A DNA stretch of 64,000 nucleotides, from assembly GCA_009733575.1 (NCBI GenBank), contig ML769524.1, positions 62,001 to 126,000 on the forward strand. The letters run 5' to 3'. Every line of letters starts with the position of its first letter. Position 1 is the first letter of the stretch. A model generated the notes under the pieces. It had not been told where the DNA came from and did not search any database. It saw nothing but the letters and a program-made list of their open reading frames with translations. The DNA is from Gymnopus androsaceus JB14 (taxonomy: Eukaryota > Basidiomycota > Agaricomycetes > Agaricales > Omphalotaceae). Shown piece after piece: positions 25,034-36,750 of the stretch. Made by a program: the position numbers and the translations under genes.

Positions 25034-25303
25034 CTGCAACCCGGCTCCTCGTTCTCCGGGGTGAAAGGTAGCTCTCTTTTCAATGATTCGAACAGAGATC
25101 CCATTGCGCAAAAGCGAAAGTGCCAGACTGAGACCTTGGATTGATGTTGGTCATGTTGTACTAAGTATCTCGAGGAAAAACGAATTCCCAAACCTGTTGG
25201 TCCGGCTCCTACCTGAAAACGATGTCAGTAAGAACTAAAAAACTAGTATCCGGAAATTATCTGGTGCAGGACTCACAATTATGATGCTGACGTTGGTAGA
25301 CAT
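25034..25303 (-). pseudogene. N-terminal remnant of a FAD-dependent monooxygenase
   Basis: Three joined pieces read MSTNVSIII (ATG at 25303), VGAGPTG, and LSLALSLLRNGISVRIIEK followed by GERGAGLQ, with good GT/AG signals between them. VGAGPTG is the dinucleotide-binding fingerprint of aromatic-ring hydroxylases (PHBH / pentachlorophenol monooxygenase fold), and the final Glu-Lys region binds the FAD ribose. The next exon of such genes is absent, and the remnant abuts the end of the amidohydrolase gene after about 300 bp. Only about 60 of the roughly 550 expected residues remain, so it is a truncated pseudogene. Confidence 0.7.
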
Positions 25304-26486
25304 GATAGTTAAGCAAAGTGGTGAATTTAATGTTTCGATGCAGCGCTCTAATATAGATTCAGCTTCTCCGTCAAGACCCAGTAGCATTGGATACATCTGT
25401 AGCGTTTTGACCGGATAATTCGGGACAAATGTTCCCCATGCCCCTACCAGGATCTACACCTTGCTTGTAGAATTTTGACCGCGTAATTCGGGATATAAGT
25501 GAAAGCTGACATAGCCCGGGCCAAACGGGATATAGCGGAATATCAAGTGCCAGCTCTCGAGTTTGTTTTGCAAAGCGCGTTACGTCACGTCACGCATGCC
25601 GACGTTGATCTTATCCAGTTCAAGTTATCCTTTCTCGAGTGCCGATGAACAACACAACGCCAACGTAAAAATTTGACGAGTCAGGGACTGAAGCTATGCC
25701 GTAGACCCGTAGCTTTCAACAGCATGCCGAGAAATTTATATCTCAGGTGCGTTTTGCGTTTTGTTGTTTGATTTTCTTCGTGTTTTGCTATTGACATACC
25801 TTTCCAAGTAGGCGTTAAATCAGGCTTGGGTTTATCTGTAAAAATGATAGCGATAAGCCCAGTATTAACCTAATCTCGTCGGAGTCCCACAATACTGTAT
25901 CCCTAAGTCAACATAGCTTGGCTCTACTCGGCAGGAAGGAGCTGGGTTAGGTGGTAATGGCGCATGCGGAACACGAGCAGCTGAGTAGACGTAGGACTGT
26001 GCGTCGGTGGATTGGGCTTTCCGCAGCTGAAGCCTGAAACCTGAGGGACGAACGAGAATTCAGTCGGAAGAGGAGGCGATCATGAAAGATAAAACAAGCG
26101 GGGAGGCAAGGTACGTCGGGTTTTGTTTTCTTACTTTACAATGAGACACATTTTGTTTACCACTGCTTTCAATCGACGACGCTTTCCGTTCTGGATGCCC
26201 AGGCAGTGTTCATTTACAGATAACAAGCACACAGGAACCATTTTGCATACATTATGAGCAGCCCGTACTTCCGTACTTCCTTCCTTCCTTCCTTCTTTCG
26301 TACGCGTACTGCGCAGGGCCATGCATCAAGCATGATAAAGATCGAGATATTATAAAAATTAAATGATATAATGACCCCTGTGATTCCCAGTCTCTCACTC
26401 TTCATCGACGTTTACAACCGCTTAGCAGCACTCAGCTCAACCAATTTTCTTAGCAAGCCTCCTCCCATCCGCCTTGCTTCCTTTCT
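25304..26486. other. intergenic stretch with CTTC microsatellite
   Basis: No gene seen. A CTTC/CCTT simple repeat lies at about 26275-26300, followed by a pyrimidine-rich region that leads into the GNAT gene and probably holds its promoter. Confidence 0.5.
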
Positions 26487-27718
26487 ATGATGACCATAAC
26501 ATCCGACCATCCATCAGCTCCCTTTTCGGTTACGAAAGGGACTGAATCCTTCACGATCCGAGAAGCTCGACGAGATGAGCTCGATGCGATAGGCTGGGCT
26601 GCGGCGGAAGCGTTCATTAACGATGCGGTGGTGCATTATATTGCTGGAGCTAAAAAGGTCTGTCTGTCTCGGGCTTGACATATACAAAAACTCATTTCTC
26701 CTTCCATCTTTTTGGTTTCTCTAATAGCCCATGTCCGCCACAAATGAGAAAGACCTACGTGGCGTATACGACTTCTACTACTTTTTATTCAAAGCATGCA
26801 TGATTAGTGAAGGGCGGGCTATAATCGCCGTACCGGATGCATCGGAGTCTACGTCGAGTAACACGAAAACGACGATTTCAGCAGCAGCATGTTGGTACCC
26901 CCCGAAGCACCGAATAAAGGCGTTCATTGCTTTGAGGGGAGGCCTCATAAAGTGCATCCGAAATTGGGGGTTTCCATCGCTGGATGTAAGAATTTCATTT
27001 TGTTCACCGAGTCCAAGTTCTTTCATTATTAAATCAACTATGATAGCGCATGGCTGGCGACTTTGAGGACACAACACATGAAGTTTGCAAGCGGGCTTTC
27101 GAAGCGAAGGCAATGGAGTTTCCAGCGTCCGCCAGTAAAAGAGCGAGGAAGGTATTGGAATGGGACGATGCGTGGTATTTAGCGGTCGCGTTCAGTTCCA
27201 AGAAGTATGAGGGACGAGGTAGGTTTCCTCTTCATTGATTCGCACACCATTCATCAACTACCCGCTGTTTTCCTAGGTTTTTTATCTACTCTTATGCGCG
27301 AAGGATATGCGCATATGCAACGCACCACTCCTGGAATACCTGTTACTCTGGAGTCGTCTTCGTCAAGGTCAAGGGATCGGTATATACATTTGGGATTTGA
27401 GGTAAGCTTCTTTCCCTTCCTAGATTGTACCTTACTGAACCTATCCATAGCTAATGGAACCCCAAACGATTCTCGGTGTTGGAAAAGTCACTCCACTGGG
27501 TATTGCACCTTTAGACAAAGAGCAAGCGCGCAAGCAGAAAGATGAACTTACAGGAATGCCGTATTATAATATGGTCAACGTACGTCCTTGGTCCGTTCAC
27601 TACTTGGCATGTTCGTTGACTCGACTATCTGTTGTCCACATTCCTATTCCTACCCACATTCACTTTTCGGTCTTTCGGCGTCAAGTGGGATCCATCCAAG
27701 TCATTAGGGAATCGTTAG
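26487..27718 (+). CDS. GNAT-family N-acetyltransferase
   Basis: Likely transfers an acetyl group from acetyl-CoA to an amine; the acceptor is unknown. ATG at 26487. Six exons join in frame: TESFTIREARRDELDAIGW (first strand and helix), AGAKK to PMSATNEKDLRG, PSLD to RMAGDFED, EGRG to FLSTLMREGYAH, GFE to LMEPQTILG, and finally PYYNMVN to WDPSKSLGNR with stop at 27716-27718. DDAWYLAVAFSSKKYEGRGFLSTLMREG matches the acetyl-CoA binding motif (usually Q/RxxGxG/A). The last short exon is unusual because a copy of it with its intron occurs again at 29840-29945. It stands about 600 bp upstream of the hydroquinone reductase gene in the same direction. Confidence 0.8.
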
Positions 27719-28321
27719 CGCACGAGGAGAAAATAGTAATCATATACTTAGATTCTAATGCGGAATAATACAAGACAGTTGAGAAACTGCTGCTTGAAAC
27801 GGGCTGTCCTTAGCTTGTCAATGCATAATAGGACAATCAACGTCCATACCCCATCGACTCTTTGATCGCGCCATCTTGGAAACCACGGTATCTGAATGCT
27901 TCACTCATTCTGAGTGAGCTGTTGATTAAGCGCTTACCTGTGCACCATTATCTTCTCGCTTCCATCTCAACTCATCCCGTCGAATATGACACTAGCCATA
28001 TGCTCCTCCGGACTCCCAACACCTCAAACTGGACATGCTTCATAGACTGGAATTGACTTTAGCTCTGCTCAGTCATCCGAGTCGGATTATGCTCAGTCAC
28101 TCTCATGTAATCGATATATCCCCGAGTCGGAGTGTGCTCAATCATCCCGTTGGTGACAAAGATAATTCAAAGCTTTCTCCCACGCCGTAATTCTCGACGC
28201 AACTTCCATCCAGAGGTTAGTTCATGAATTCTTTTCTTCTAGCTGGAGCGGCTCACCTTTGCCTGTTCCTCAAAGCATATAAATAGTGCCCTCCCACAAG
28301 CTCATCTGTATTCATCCAACC

Positions 28322-29707
28322 ATGTCTAATAGTATCACGAGAAACGTTTCTCACCAATCTGACCTCGCCAAAATGAAGTCTGAGGCGGACGGCTCCTTCA
28401 AACGCCAGGACTCATCGTTCCGAAGCTTCATCGAAAAGGGAAGTCAATTTGAACCCGAGAAAGGTGAGCCATGGATTAATCGTCGAACTTTCATTTACTA
28501 TCAGTCGTAGATCGATACCATCTCTATGTCTCTTACGCTTGTCGTGCGTCCAAGTTCGATGTACTTGTTCTGGTCTAAGCTAACGAATGAATTTAACAGC
28601 TTGGGCAACCAGAACCTTGATCGTTCGCAAGCTTAAAGGACTGGAAGACTTCATTCGTGAGTTCCAACACCGCTATTCCTTCAGCGAGCCAACACTACAT
28701 GCATCAGCCGTTACTGTGACATCACCGCGTTTGAGTCCAAACGGATGGCCTTTCGCCTCTGTAGATCCATTTCCCGGAGCTGAGGCAGATCCACTCTACA
28801 ACTATGAACACATCAAGGATTTCTATCTCTCTGTCGCTCCTGATTACAGCGGCCGATTCACTGTGCCCCTTCTATGGGACAAGAAAGCCAAGACAATTGT
28901 GAATAATGAAAGCTCTGAGATTATTCGCATGTTCAACACGGCTTTCAACCATCTTTTACCCAAGGAGTATGCCGAGGTAGATCTCTATCCGGACTCCCTG
29001 AAATCGAAAATAGATGAGCTGAATGAATGGATCTATCCGAACATCAACAGTATGTCCCAAATTAATGATATAAGTCTCATCTTATTAACATGTTGTCTCC
29101 CGCAGACGGTGTCTATCGTGCTGGATTTGCTACCAGCCAAGAAGCTCACTCAACTGCTGTGAAACAACTATTTGAAGCATTAGATAAAGTTGAAGGGATT
29201 CTGGCTGGAGATAAAAAGTACATTGTTGGTGATCAACTCACTGAGTGTGATGTGCGTCTTTGGGTAACAGCTGCAAGTCTTTTCTCTCCAATGATTTCCT
29301 TCTTCAGTGACCTCATTCTCATTGCCTTCCAGGTTCGATTTGATCCAGCCTATGTAGGCCACTTCAAGTGTAATATACGGGACATTCGTAACGGCTACCC
29401 GAATATCAACAGGTACATTCTTTTCCCTGTGCTTTGAAACCTTTTATTCACGACCAAATGAAATGTTATAGATGGATGAAAAACCTTTATTGGAACAAAG
29501 CAGCGTTCAAGGATTCCACCAATTTTGAACACATTAAGAACGGCTATTACTGGGCACAGACGGTGAGCAGAGTTTAATATTTTAATCGAATCATGGATCC
29601 ATGGTCTTAACTTTTGTCTACGCGCTGCGCTAACACTAATTTTGCTGTAGATCAATCCCACCAGAATTGTCCCTGTAGGTCCGATTCCTGTAATTGAACC
29701 GCTTTAA
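28322..29707 (+). CDS. glutathionyl-hydroquinone reductase (Xi-class GST, ECM4-like)
   Basis: Reduces glutathionyl-hydroquinones to free hydroquinones, useful in handling quinones from lignin or aromatics; this role is known for the family. ATG at 28322. Exons join as DSSFRSFIEKGSQFEPEKD, RYHLYVSYAC, PWATRTLIVRKLKGLEDF, then VTSPRLSPNGWPFASVD. The catalytic Cys lies in YACPWA, where Ala follows the CPW found in Xi-class enzymes. IVNNESSEIIRMFN is the conserved glutathione-site block, and the C-terminal helical domain includes GDQLTECDVRLWVTA and YPNINRWMKNLYW. Stop at 29705-29707. No lesion seen. TATA-like ATAAATAG stands about 40 bp upstream. A decayed tandem copy lies at 32809-34199. Confidence 0.88.
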
Positions 29708-29839
29708 ATGTGGTTCCACGATTCACGCAAGAGCAGGATTTACATTACAGTAATGAGGAAAGCTACACATATCGGAACTTTGTACTTGTATTGTATACCA
29801 AGAATGAATGCTCAACCTCTTAGAGGGACTGGTCACCAA

Positions 29840-29945
29840 GCTATGACTCGAGTATCTGTTGTCCACATTCCTATACCCATTCACCTTTCGGTTTTTCGGC
29901 GTCAAGTGGGATCCATCAAAGTCATTGGGGAGCAGAAACACTTAA
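29840..29945 (+). pseudogene. duplicated 3' end (last intron and exon) of the GNAT gene
   Basis: Nearly the same sequence as 27612-27718: the GNAT intron's end, the acceptor GGCGTCAAG and the exon coding WDPSKSL, here continuing GSRNT before TAA. Similarity goes on for about 100 bp beyond the stop (AGACAGTTGAGAAACTGC). No other GNAT exon is nearby. It shows that a segment carrying the GNAT tail was copied to the far side of the hydroquinone reductase gene. Confidence 0.75.
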
Positions 29946-30445
29946 AATTCGCAGTAATCATACACAGATTTTTCTGCGTTCACATTTCATTAATACAAGA
30001 CAGTTGAGAAACTGCTGCTTGAAATGAGCTGTCATCCTCTGCACTTGACAATGCATAATAGCATAATAGGACAACCAATTGTCCATCCCATCACTTTCTC
30101 ATCTAGGCTCTCCAGGAAGGCCTTAATATCACGTACGGAAGTAGGGAAGGTTGCGCAGTGAAGCTGATGGGCAGGTTTATCGAAGTGTCGATGTTACTAT
30201 CGACGAAGCTCCAAATATGCCAGATTTTTTTCACTGCGGCGCCCTCTTCAACAGCTTCAGCGAAATATTAGTCAATAGTAGCAAAAGCATTCCTTGACCT
30301 ACAGATGGTGATTCGGATACATGCATCATGGTTCAATGTACTACATTGCTACAAGATAGGTCATCGTGATACTCCCCTGGAGGTATATACGACAGCAACC
30401 TGGGAGCCAATCTTTTTCCTGCCATCCTCTCATCATATACTAACA
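29946..30445. other. intergenic stretch
   Basis: The first 120 bp continue the duplicated GNAT 3' flank. The rest has no open frame of interest and holds the 3' side of the minus-strand protease gene. Confidence 0.5.
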
Positions 30446-32434
30446 TTATACTAATAGATAGAGCATCATGCTAGCAATAACAGGGAAAGGAAGTAAGACC
30501 GACAAGCTGCAAGACACAAAGGAAAGGGTTGCGGCATTGTTAGGTTTTTGGGACGCTGTTGCAGAAGCTGCTGAAGCAACTGCTATAGCAGCACCAGTAG
30601 AACTGGCTACACTGGCAGTTGCAGAAACAGTAACAGCAACAGCAGAAGCAACAGTAGCACTGGGAACAGCAGCGTTGATGCCGTTCATGGCAATATCTGA
30701 TGCAGACAGCTGTGCGAATCCGACTGAAGGAGGGTTGTATCGGAAAACGGAGTAGACGTTTTTCTGCCACACGAATACATGGTAGGAGAATTTGAAGTTA
30801 GCCTTTGCGTTGGTCACAAGCCAAAATAAGCTACTTACCAAGAAAGTATCACCGACAATCCAAGCTGGAGCATCGGCGCCTGTCGATACCTCAAAAAAGG
30901 CACCTACACAAGTTTCCTCATTTAATTGTTCTGATTGGAAGTCGGCATTGCTGATAGGCCAGCTATTTCCACCAAATGACATTGATACTTTAACATTTGT
31001 TGAACAGGCTGTGTACATAGAGATCAAGATGGTCAAAGGACAACAGATGGGGGGGGGGGCGTTCACTCACGATAGGTGTAATACCCCTCGAGATTTCCCG
31101 TTCCTGCTTGCGAGCCGGGGATATTGGCATAGATTTTAGCAATTGCACTGGAAGGGCCACCGATGAGAGTCGTTCCAGTGTCGATAGCGGCAAGCGCAGA
31201 ACTTCCGGACGGGATTGAAATTGAGGATCCTTGGGATGTTATAGCTGTTCGGTGGAAAATGAGTACTTTTGAAACCGCAATACATGCCATGGAACTTACC
31301 TGAAATAGTTTGTAACCAGAACGATGTCTCATTATCAGGTATGTCGTTGTAGTCAATATCACCCGTATAAAGGCTGGTATTGACGGCACCTGGATCATTA
31401 AACGCATCAGCACGGCGTGACGTGGGACAGGACAACGGAAAACAACCTACCCATGGTGAGCGTTCCTCCAGGTTCAAGATCCTCTGCGCTGGAATCATTA
31501 TTGTACCTTTGCAAACATCCAGTTAATTATTATCTCAACAGTAATGTAAATACTGACCTCGTAAGTTGAAATGCCATAAGTGGCTCAGTCCAAGCACCAC
31601 TGGCGACCAAAGTTTCCCAAAATGGCATCGCTCCAGAAGAAGCAATGGTCTGGAAAGCAAGACCCATCAAGCCGGATACAGGGCTGTTCAATAAATCCTC
31701 CGACACCTCATCGCAGACTGCGAATATCTGATTTGACACTGCAAATCCGGCCATTCGAACAACGTCTGTGCCGAGTGTACCTGCAGCTTCACCACTACCG
31801 TACGTGATGTTGAATGGTGTTGACGAGGCGCTGAAAGTAGATGAAGATGAGGGGTTAAAGGGGGGAATTCCTTGGCATGCTGAGTCTGTGCAGCTCGAAC
31901 TGGCTAACCAAAGATCACTGCAGGGTGAATGTTAAAAATGAACCATAAGTTGACGGCTTGAATATCAACGTACGCAGATCCGGTATCCAGAATCACATTG
32001 TATGCGACCGGGGGTGTACCAACAGCCACAGAACCAAAGAAACTGCATAATTTCGCAAGTCAACGAGTGTAGATAATCGGACAATGTGCCAAGATCAACC
32101 TAGAGTCTGCGGCCTGATTCACAATCCTGTTTTTGATTTATTTTATTTTCAGTTAGAACGAGCCAAGGAGAAACAGGAGCACAATAACGTACAAATTTTG
32201 ACCAGAGCTTCGTTTCTTCATTAACGAAGGGTTTCCGTATTTCGCCTCCACATTTTGCTTGTGCATCTTGGCCCAAGCAGCGATATCATCAGCAGACCTT
32301 GCTTGTGGAACTCTTCTCTGCAAGTTCATTGAAAGAGGGAACGAAGACATGGGTCGAGGAGCAGCGAGAACAGTAGCCAACAGAGAGACCAGCACTGCCA
32401 GGTAGGTTGGTGATACGTGTAATGAGGAAACCAT
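30446..32434 (-). CDS. pepsin-family aspartic protease, secreted, probably GPI-anchored
   Basis: A1-family aspartic endopeptidase. ATG at 32434 gives a signal peptide (LAVLVSLLATVLAAP), then a basic propeptide. The mature part starts around NQAADSSFFGSVAVGTPP. The two catalytic motifs are present: ILDTGSADLW (split by an intron after the Ala codon) and AAIDTGTTLIGGP. Flap region FNITYGSGEAAGTLGTD and AWIVGDTFLKNVYSVF near the end fit the family. The C-terminus is an Ala/Ser/Thr/Val-rich spacer followed by a hydrophobic tail (LLPFPVIASMMLYLLV), typical of GPI-anchor addition and like fungal yapsins. About ten exons with normal splice sites. No lesion found. Confidence 0.88.
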
Positions 32435-32808
32435 GTTAGGAAAGGACAAAAAATTAAAGATTAGTGGTGAGTAAGAAAAAGAAAAAAAGGAAAGAATAAG
32501 CGGCCAGCGAGGTAAAGAAGAAGAATGGATCGTCAAAGCATTTATAGCAGGGATTTATTTTTATTACACAGCATGGTCGAAGTCAAGACGACCGCGTTGA
32601 TCATTGGCGCTTATCAAACTTGCCAGCGCCCAGCGCTTTACTGTACAAAGCTTCTTAGGTCTTGGCACGCCGTAATTCTCGACGCAACTTCCATCCAGAG
32701 GTTAGTTCATGAATTCTTTTCTTCTAGCTGGATGCTCGCGGCTCACTTTTGCCTGTTCCTCAAAGCAGATAAATAGTGTCCCACAAGCTCATCTGTATTC
32801 ATCCAACC
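32435..32808. other. intergenic; start of the duplicated hydroquinone reductase segment
   Basis: From about 32666 onward the sequence matches 28180-28321 upstream of the first hydroquinone reductase gene (shared phrase CGCCGTAATTCTCGACGC). The first part is the protease upstream region. Confidence 0.6.
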
Positions 32809-34199
32809 ATGTCTAATAGTAATACAAGAGACGTTTCTCACCAATCCGACCTCACCAAAATGAAGTCTGAGGCGGACGGCTCCTTCAAACGCCAGGACTC
32901 ATCGTTCCGAAACTTCATCGAAAGGGAACTCAGTTTGAACCCGAGAAAGGTGCGTCATGAATGGTTGATTAATCGTCGAACTTGCACTTACTATCAGTCG
33001 TAGATCGATACCATCTCTATGTATCTTACACTTGTCGTACGTCCAAGTTCGATGTACTTATTCTAGTCCAAGCTAATGAAAGAATTTAACAGCTTGGGCA
33101 ACCAGAACTTTGATCGTTCGCAAGCTTAAAGGACTGAAGACTTCATTCGTAAGTTTCAATTATGCACCGCTATCCTTTCAGCGAGCCAACATTATGTATC
33201 AGCCATCACTGTGACATCACCACGCTTGAGTCCAAACGGATGGCCTTTCGCCTCTGTAGATCCATTTCCCGGAGCTGAGGCAGATCCACTCTACAACTAT
33301 GAACACATCAAGGATTTCTATCTCTCTGTCGCTCCTGATTACAGGCGGTTCACTGTGCCCTCCTTTGGGACAAAAAAGCCAAGACCATTGTGAATAATGA
33401 AAGCTCTGAGATTATTCGCATGTTCAACACGGCTTTCAACCATCTCTTACCCAAGGAGTACGCCGAGGTAGATCTCTATCCGGACTCCCTGAAATCGAAA
33501 ATAGATGAGCTGAATGAATGGATCTATCCGAATATCAACAGTATGTCCCCATATTAATGATATAATTCTCATATTATTAACATGTTGTCTCCCGCAGATG
33601 GTGTCTATCGCGCTGGATTTGCCACCAGCCAAGAAGCTCACTCGACTGCTGTGAAACAACTATTTGAAGCATTAGATAAAGTTGAAGGGATTCTGGCTGG
33701 AGATAAAAAGTACATTGTTGGTGATCAACTCACTGAGTGTGATGTGCGTCTTTGGGTAACAGCTGCAAGTCTTTTCTCTCTAATGATTTCCTTCTTCAGT
33801 GGCCTCATTTTCATTGCCTTCCAGGTTCGATTTGATCCAGCCTATGTAGGCCACTTCAAGTGTAATATACGGGACATTCGTAACGGCTACCCGAATATCA
33901 ACAGGTACATTCTTTTCCCTGTGCTTTGAAACCTTTTATTCACGACCAAATGAAATGTTATAGATGGATGAAAAACCTTTATTGGAACAATGCGGCGTTC
34001 AAGGATTCCACCAATTTTGAACACATTAAGAACGGCTATTACTGGGCACAGACGGTGAGTAGAGTTTAATATTTTAATCGAATCATGGATCCATGGTCTT
34101 AACTTTTGTCTACGCGCTGCACTAACACTAATTTTGCTGTAGATCAATCCCACCAGAATTGTCCCTGTAGGTCCGATTCCTGCAATCGAACCACTTTGA
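32809..34199 (+). pseudogene. second copy of glutathionyl-hydroquinone reductase, frame-broken
   Basis: Aligns along its full length, introns included, with 28322-29707. Differences that break the frame: in the first exon GAAAGGGAACTCAG replaces GAAAAGGGAAGTCAA (one base fewer, giving IERELSLNP in place of IEKGSQFEP); CTGAAGACTTC replaces CTGGAAGACTTC; and several small changes occur around GATTACAGGCGG. The C-terminal exons stay almost identical, including GDQLTECDVRLWVTA. Because several independent indels are present it is a pseudogene rather than a sequencing slip. The copied block runs from about 32666 to 34295, so promoter and 3' flank were copied too. Confidence 0.8.
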
Positions 34200-34879
34200 A
34201 TGTGGTTTCACAATTCACGCAAGAACTAAATTCACATTACTGTAATGAGGAAAGCTAAATGGAAATTTGTATTTATCGTATACTGAGAATTGATTTATAT
34301 CGCCCTAAACTGAGTCAAGTGCAAAGTATATCGAGAGTGGAGGCCATGCGAAAATAAAAAGAACAAGCATCTCCAGTTCAACGTCCCTAGTCATCCCGCA
34401 ATTTGAGACTGGGGAAGGCTTGGGATGCTTAGATGGGTAAGAGAACACCGCGTGGATCTCATAAGCTTTTCACTGAGCGGACCCGAACGCTGGCATGGAA
34501 GCTTTGCGACGATTCTCTCTGTGTTGTCTGTGGCCTTTTCTAAACGTTGATTTATTTCCGCCAACTTTGTCTTCAGTTCGGTTGCGCAGTGAGGACTTGA
34601 GCCTTTGGTCTCGGGGGGCACTCACTGGACCTCGTCACAGAATGTTAGCGTGAGTCCACAAGTTAGCATCCGAGTCTATCATTGATACTAGGAATGAATG
34701 AGCAGGGAGATAACACACTGATGCCGAGGTTGGTGCCACTGGGAGAGGAGAGAGACATTTAAATTTAATACGGCCGCAGGTCACCATGAACAAAGACCGA
34801 GGTAGCCAAATTAACGTAAGTCAGAGATCGGGAATATTGGTGTGTTCAAGTTGGCAATGAGTCGGGATAGTATCATATG
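34200..34879. other. intergenic stretch with one coiled-coil-like frame
   Basis: A minus-strand open frame at 34391-34621 contains ELKTKLAEINQRLEKATD, a short coiled-coil-like stretch, with no family I recognise. A phrase near 34720 (GCCGAGGTTGGTGCCAC) is repeated near 38310, pointing to another copied fragment. Confidence 0.4.
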
Positions 34880-35405
34880 TGGTAAGTAATGTGTCACGGA
34901 CGAGTACGGTTTTGTGCTGATACCGGCGACGTTGATAGCTCCTATCACTGGAGGACACGGATGGTGAAAAGCTGTTTATAGTAATGAGATTCAAGACATA
35001 CTGCGATCGTCAAGTAACTACACACATTTTAAAGCTCAGGTCAGGTCAGGCTAATGAGAGTGGAGGAATGTTTAGAATTACGCACATATATGGACTATTC
35101 AAGATATCCTGTACCGCAGTGACGGCCTGTTCAACATTTCTAAACTGTGCCATGGCGACTTTCGTCGGCAGACGAGGTGTTAGACGGAAAGTTGCTTCCG
35201 TAACGATCCCGAGGGTTCCTTCAGTTCCGATGAAAAGTTTGGTCGTATCAATCCTACAGAGGATTTGCGTGCTCGTCTTCGTGTTTTTATGACTTCACCG
35301 TTGGGAAGGACTACTATCTGTGATGTATCAGTGTAATGAGGGGAAGCCCTGCAAACAAAAAAAGATTACCGCACCAAGTTAGAGCCTGAGAACCATCAGC
35401 TTTGG
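34880..35405 (-). pseudogene. partial copy of the D-lactate dehydrogenase gene
   Basis: Matches 39690-40210 inside the intact gene downstream, same orientation, introns included. Codes for pieces of the substrate/cap region, such as minus-strand counterparts of [17 protein letters not shown] and [15 protein letters not shown]. Only about 520 bp are present and indels are frequent, so it cannot be functional. It ends abruptly near 35405 where similarity switches to the ZNHIT2-like gene. Confidence 0.75.
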
Positions 35406-35414
35406 GGGTACCGT

Positions 35415-36480
35415 ACGGTGTGGCGTCCCGTATTAGGACTGGGAATGTCGAGGTTAATAGAAGCAGACTAGAAGAAGGTAGTATTCGGAACAAGGTTACT
35501 CTCTGGTCACTGAGCACTCACCAAAGTCGAGCAAGAAAAATTCATCAAGGCCTTGCATGATCTTTCTAGCGCTTTAGCACAAGATCTCCTAGGATCCTAC
35601 ACAGCGAAGAACTCGAAAAAGAGACACGCGAACCATGGTGGGAGGCTTCACCTGGTATGGAGAAGGACAAGGCTCAACCTAATGATGTTCAATATGGTCC
35701 AACAGATGATGATCTACGTCACCATAGTAAAACCTCTGTCCAAGTGGTCCGCCGCTGCTATACAACTTGTGTTCAATTCGGTGGGTTGTTCCTTGGTATC
35801 TCGGACAGTAGCAATCCTCACGCCCAATGGCAGTATCGCTTATTACGCTTTCATAAACCTGTCGACTCGCAACATCTCCGCTATCATCCCTCGATCCCAC
35901 CAATTCCGACTATGACGAAGCAAAACAACTTTTAGGGCAACCGGTACTATTCCTCTGGGATCGCAAATCCACCGTGTTACACACCAATGTATCCGATGCC
36001 ATCACCGATATTTGTCGAGATTTGACAAAGTGAGTGCTTGGATTACTTCCTTTGACTACAAGTTCGGGTGACGCGGAGGCTACAGCTGTAATAAGTTCAA
36101 GATCATGACTGAAAGAACAAGTATCTACATCAGATTCTTCCCCATCGGCCATATTATCATCTAGACTGTCTTCCTCAACCGTTTGAGCATTTCCAAAATT
36201 TTCTGGCATTCCTCTGCAGATTTTGACGATTCAGATCGGATTTCCGATTCGATTGGTTTCTTGTAAAAAGGTTCTGAGCAATTTGTGTGGGCCTAAGATT
36301 GTTTTAGCCAGGATTCGTGATAAAACAAGAGCTACTTGCTGGAGATTTAAAGCAAGCCAAACAGCAATATAGATTGCATCAAGAAACCTGGCACATCTAT
36401 TAGAAAAGTTAGCCGGATATCTAAGCACTTAAGAGCTGTACTCGCACATTTTACAAATAACGTTTTGGTTCTTGTTCGAC
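35415..36480. pseudogene. rearranged copy of the ZNHIT2-like gene with an internal inversion
   Basis: Three blocks match 19700-20815. Block 35415-35520 is in the parent's orientation (CACTGGGAATGTCGAGG-like). Block 35522-36050 is inverted: it reads as coding strand on plus, from AAAGTCGAGCAAGAAAAATT through the EEPWWEASPGM-like region to the end of the next intron. Block 36065-36480 is again in the parent's orientation (HIT-finger end). Introns are retained, so the copy arose at DNA level. Multiple indels. The finger exon here keeps ATGTGCGA, useful for showing what the parent gene lost. Confidence 0.75.
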
Positions 36481-36750
36481 GGAGGAAAGTAAACTTGGAA
36501 CTTTTAGTCATAGTAAATCATGGATTCACGCTTCGTATCCTACTAGTAAGTATATACATCAAAAGACATGTTACGGGAATAAGCGTCCGTCAAGAAGAAG
36601 GTAAAAGATTAGATATGTCTACTAGAGACTTGCGTTGGTTAGCATTGGGCAGTTCGGATAACTCCCCACCAAGAAGGGATTCCTTGTGTGAATCGGAATC
36701 CAAATATTCCTGATACTCGCTTTTTGTTAATAGTAAATGGTCCTCACATC
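36481..36750. other. intergenic stretch
   Basis: Short AT-rich stretch with a plus-strand frame of no recognisable family (36465-36713). Nothing supportable seen. Confidence 0.4.

Noticed and set aside
31045..31062. Run of ten G near the protease gene
   Set aside because: It lies in an intron (3' side of the join into NVKVSMSFGG); a homopolymer there has no clear meaning and could be a base-calling effect.
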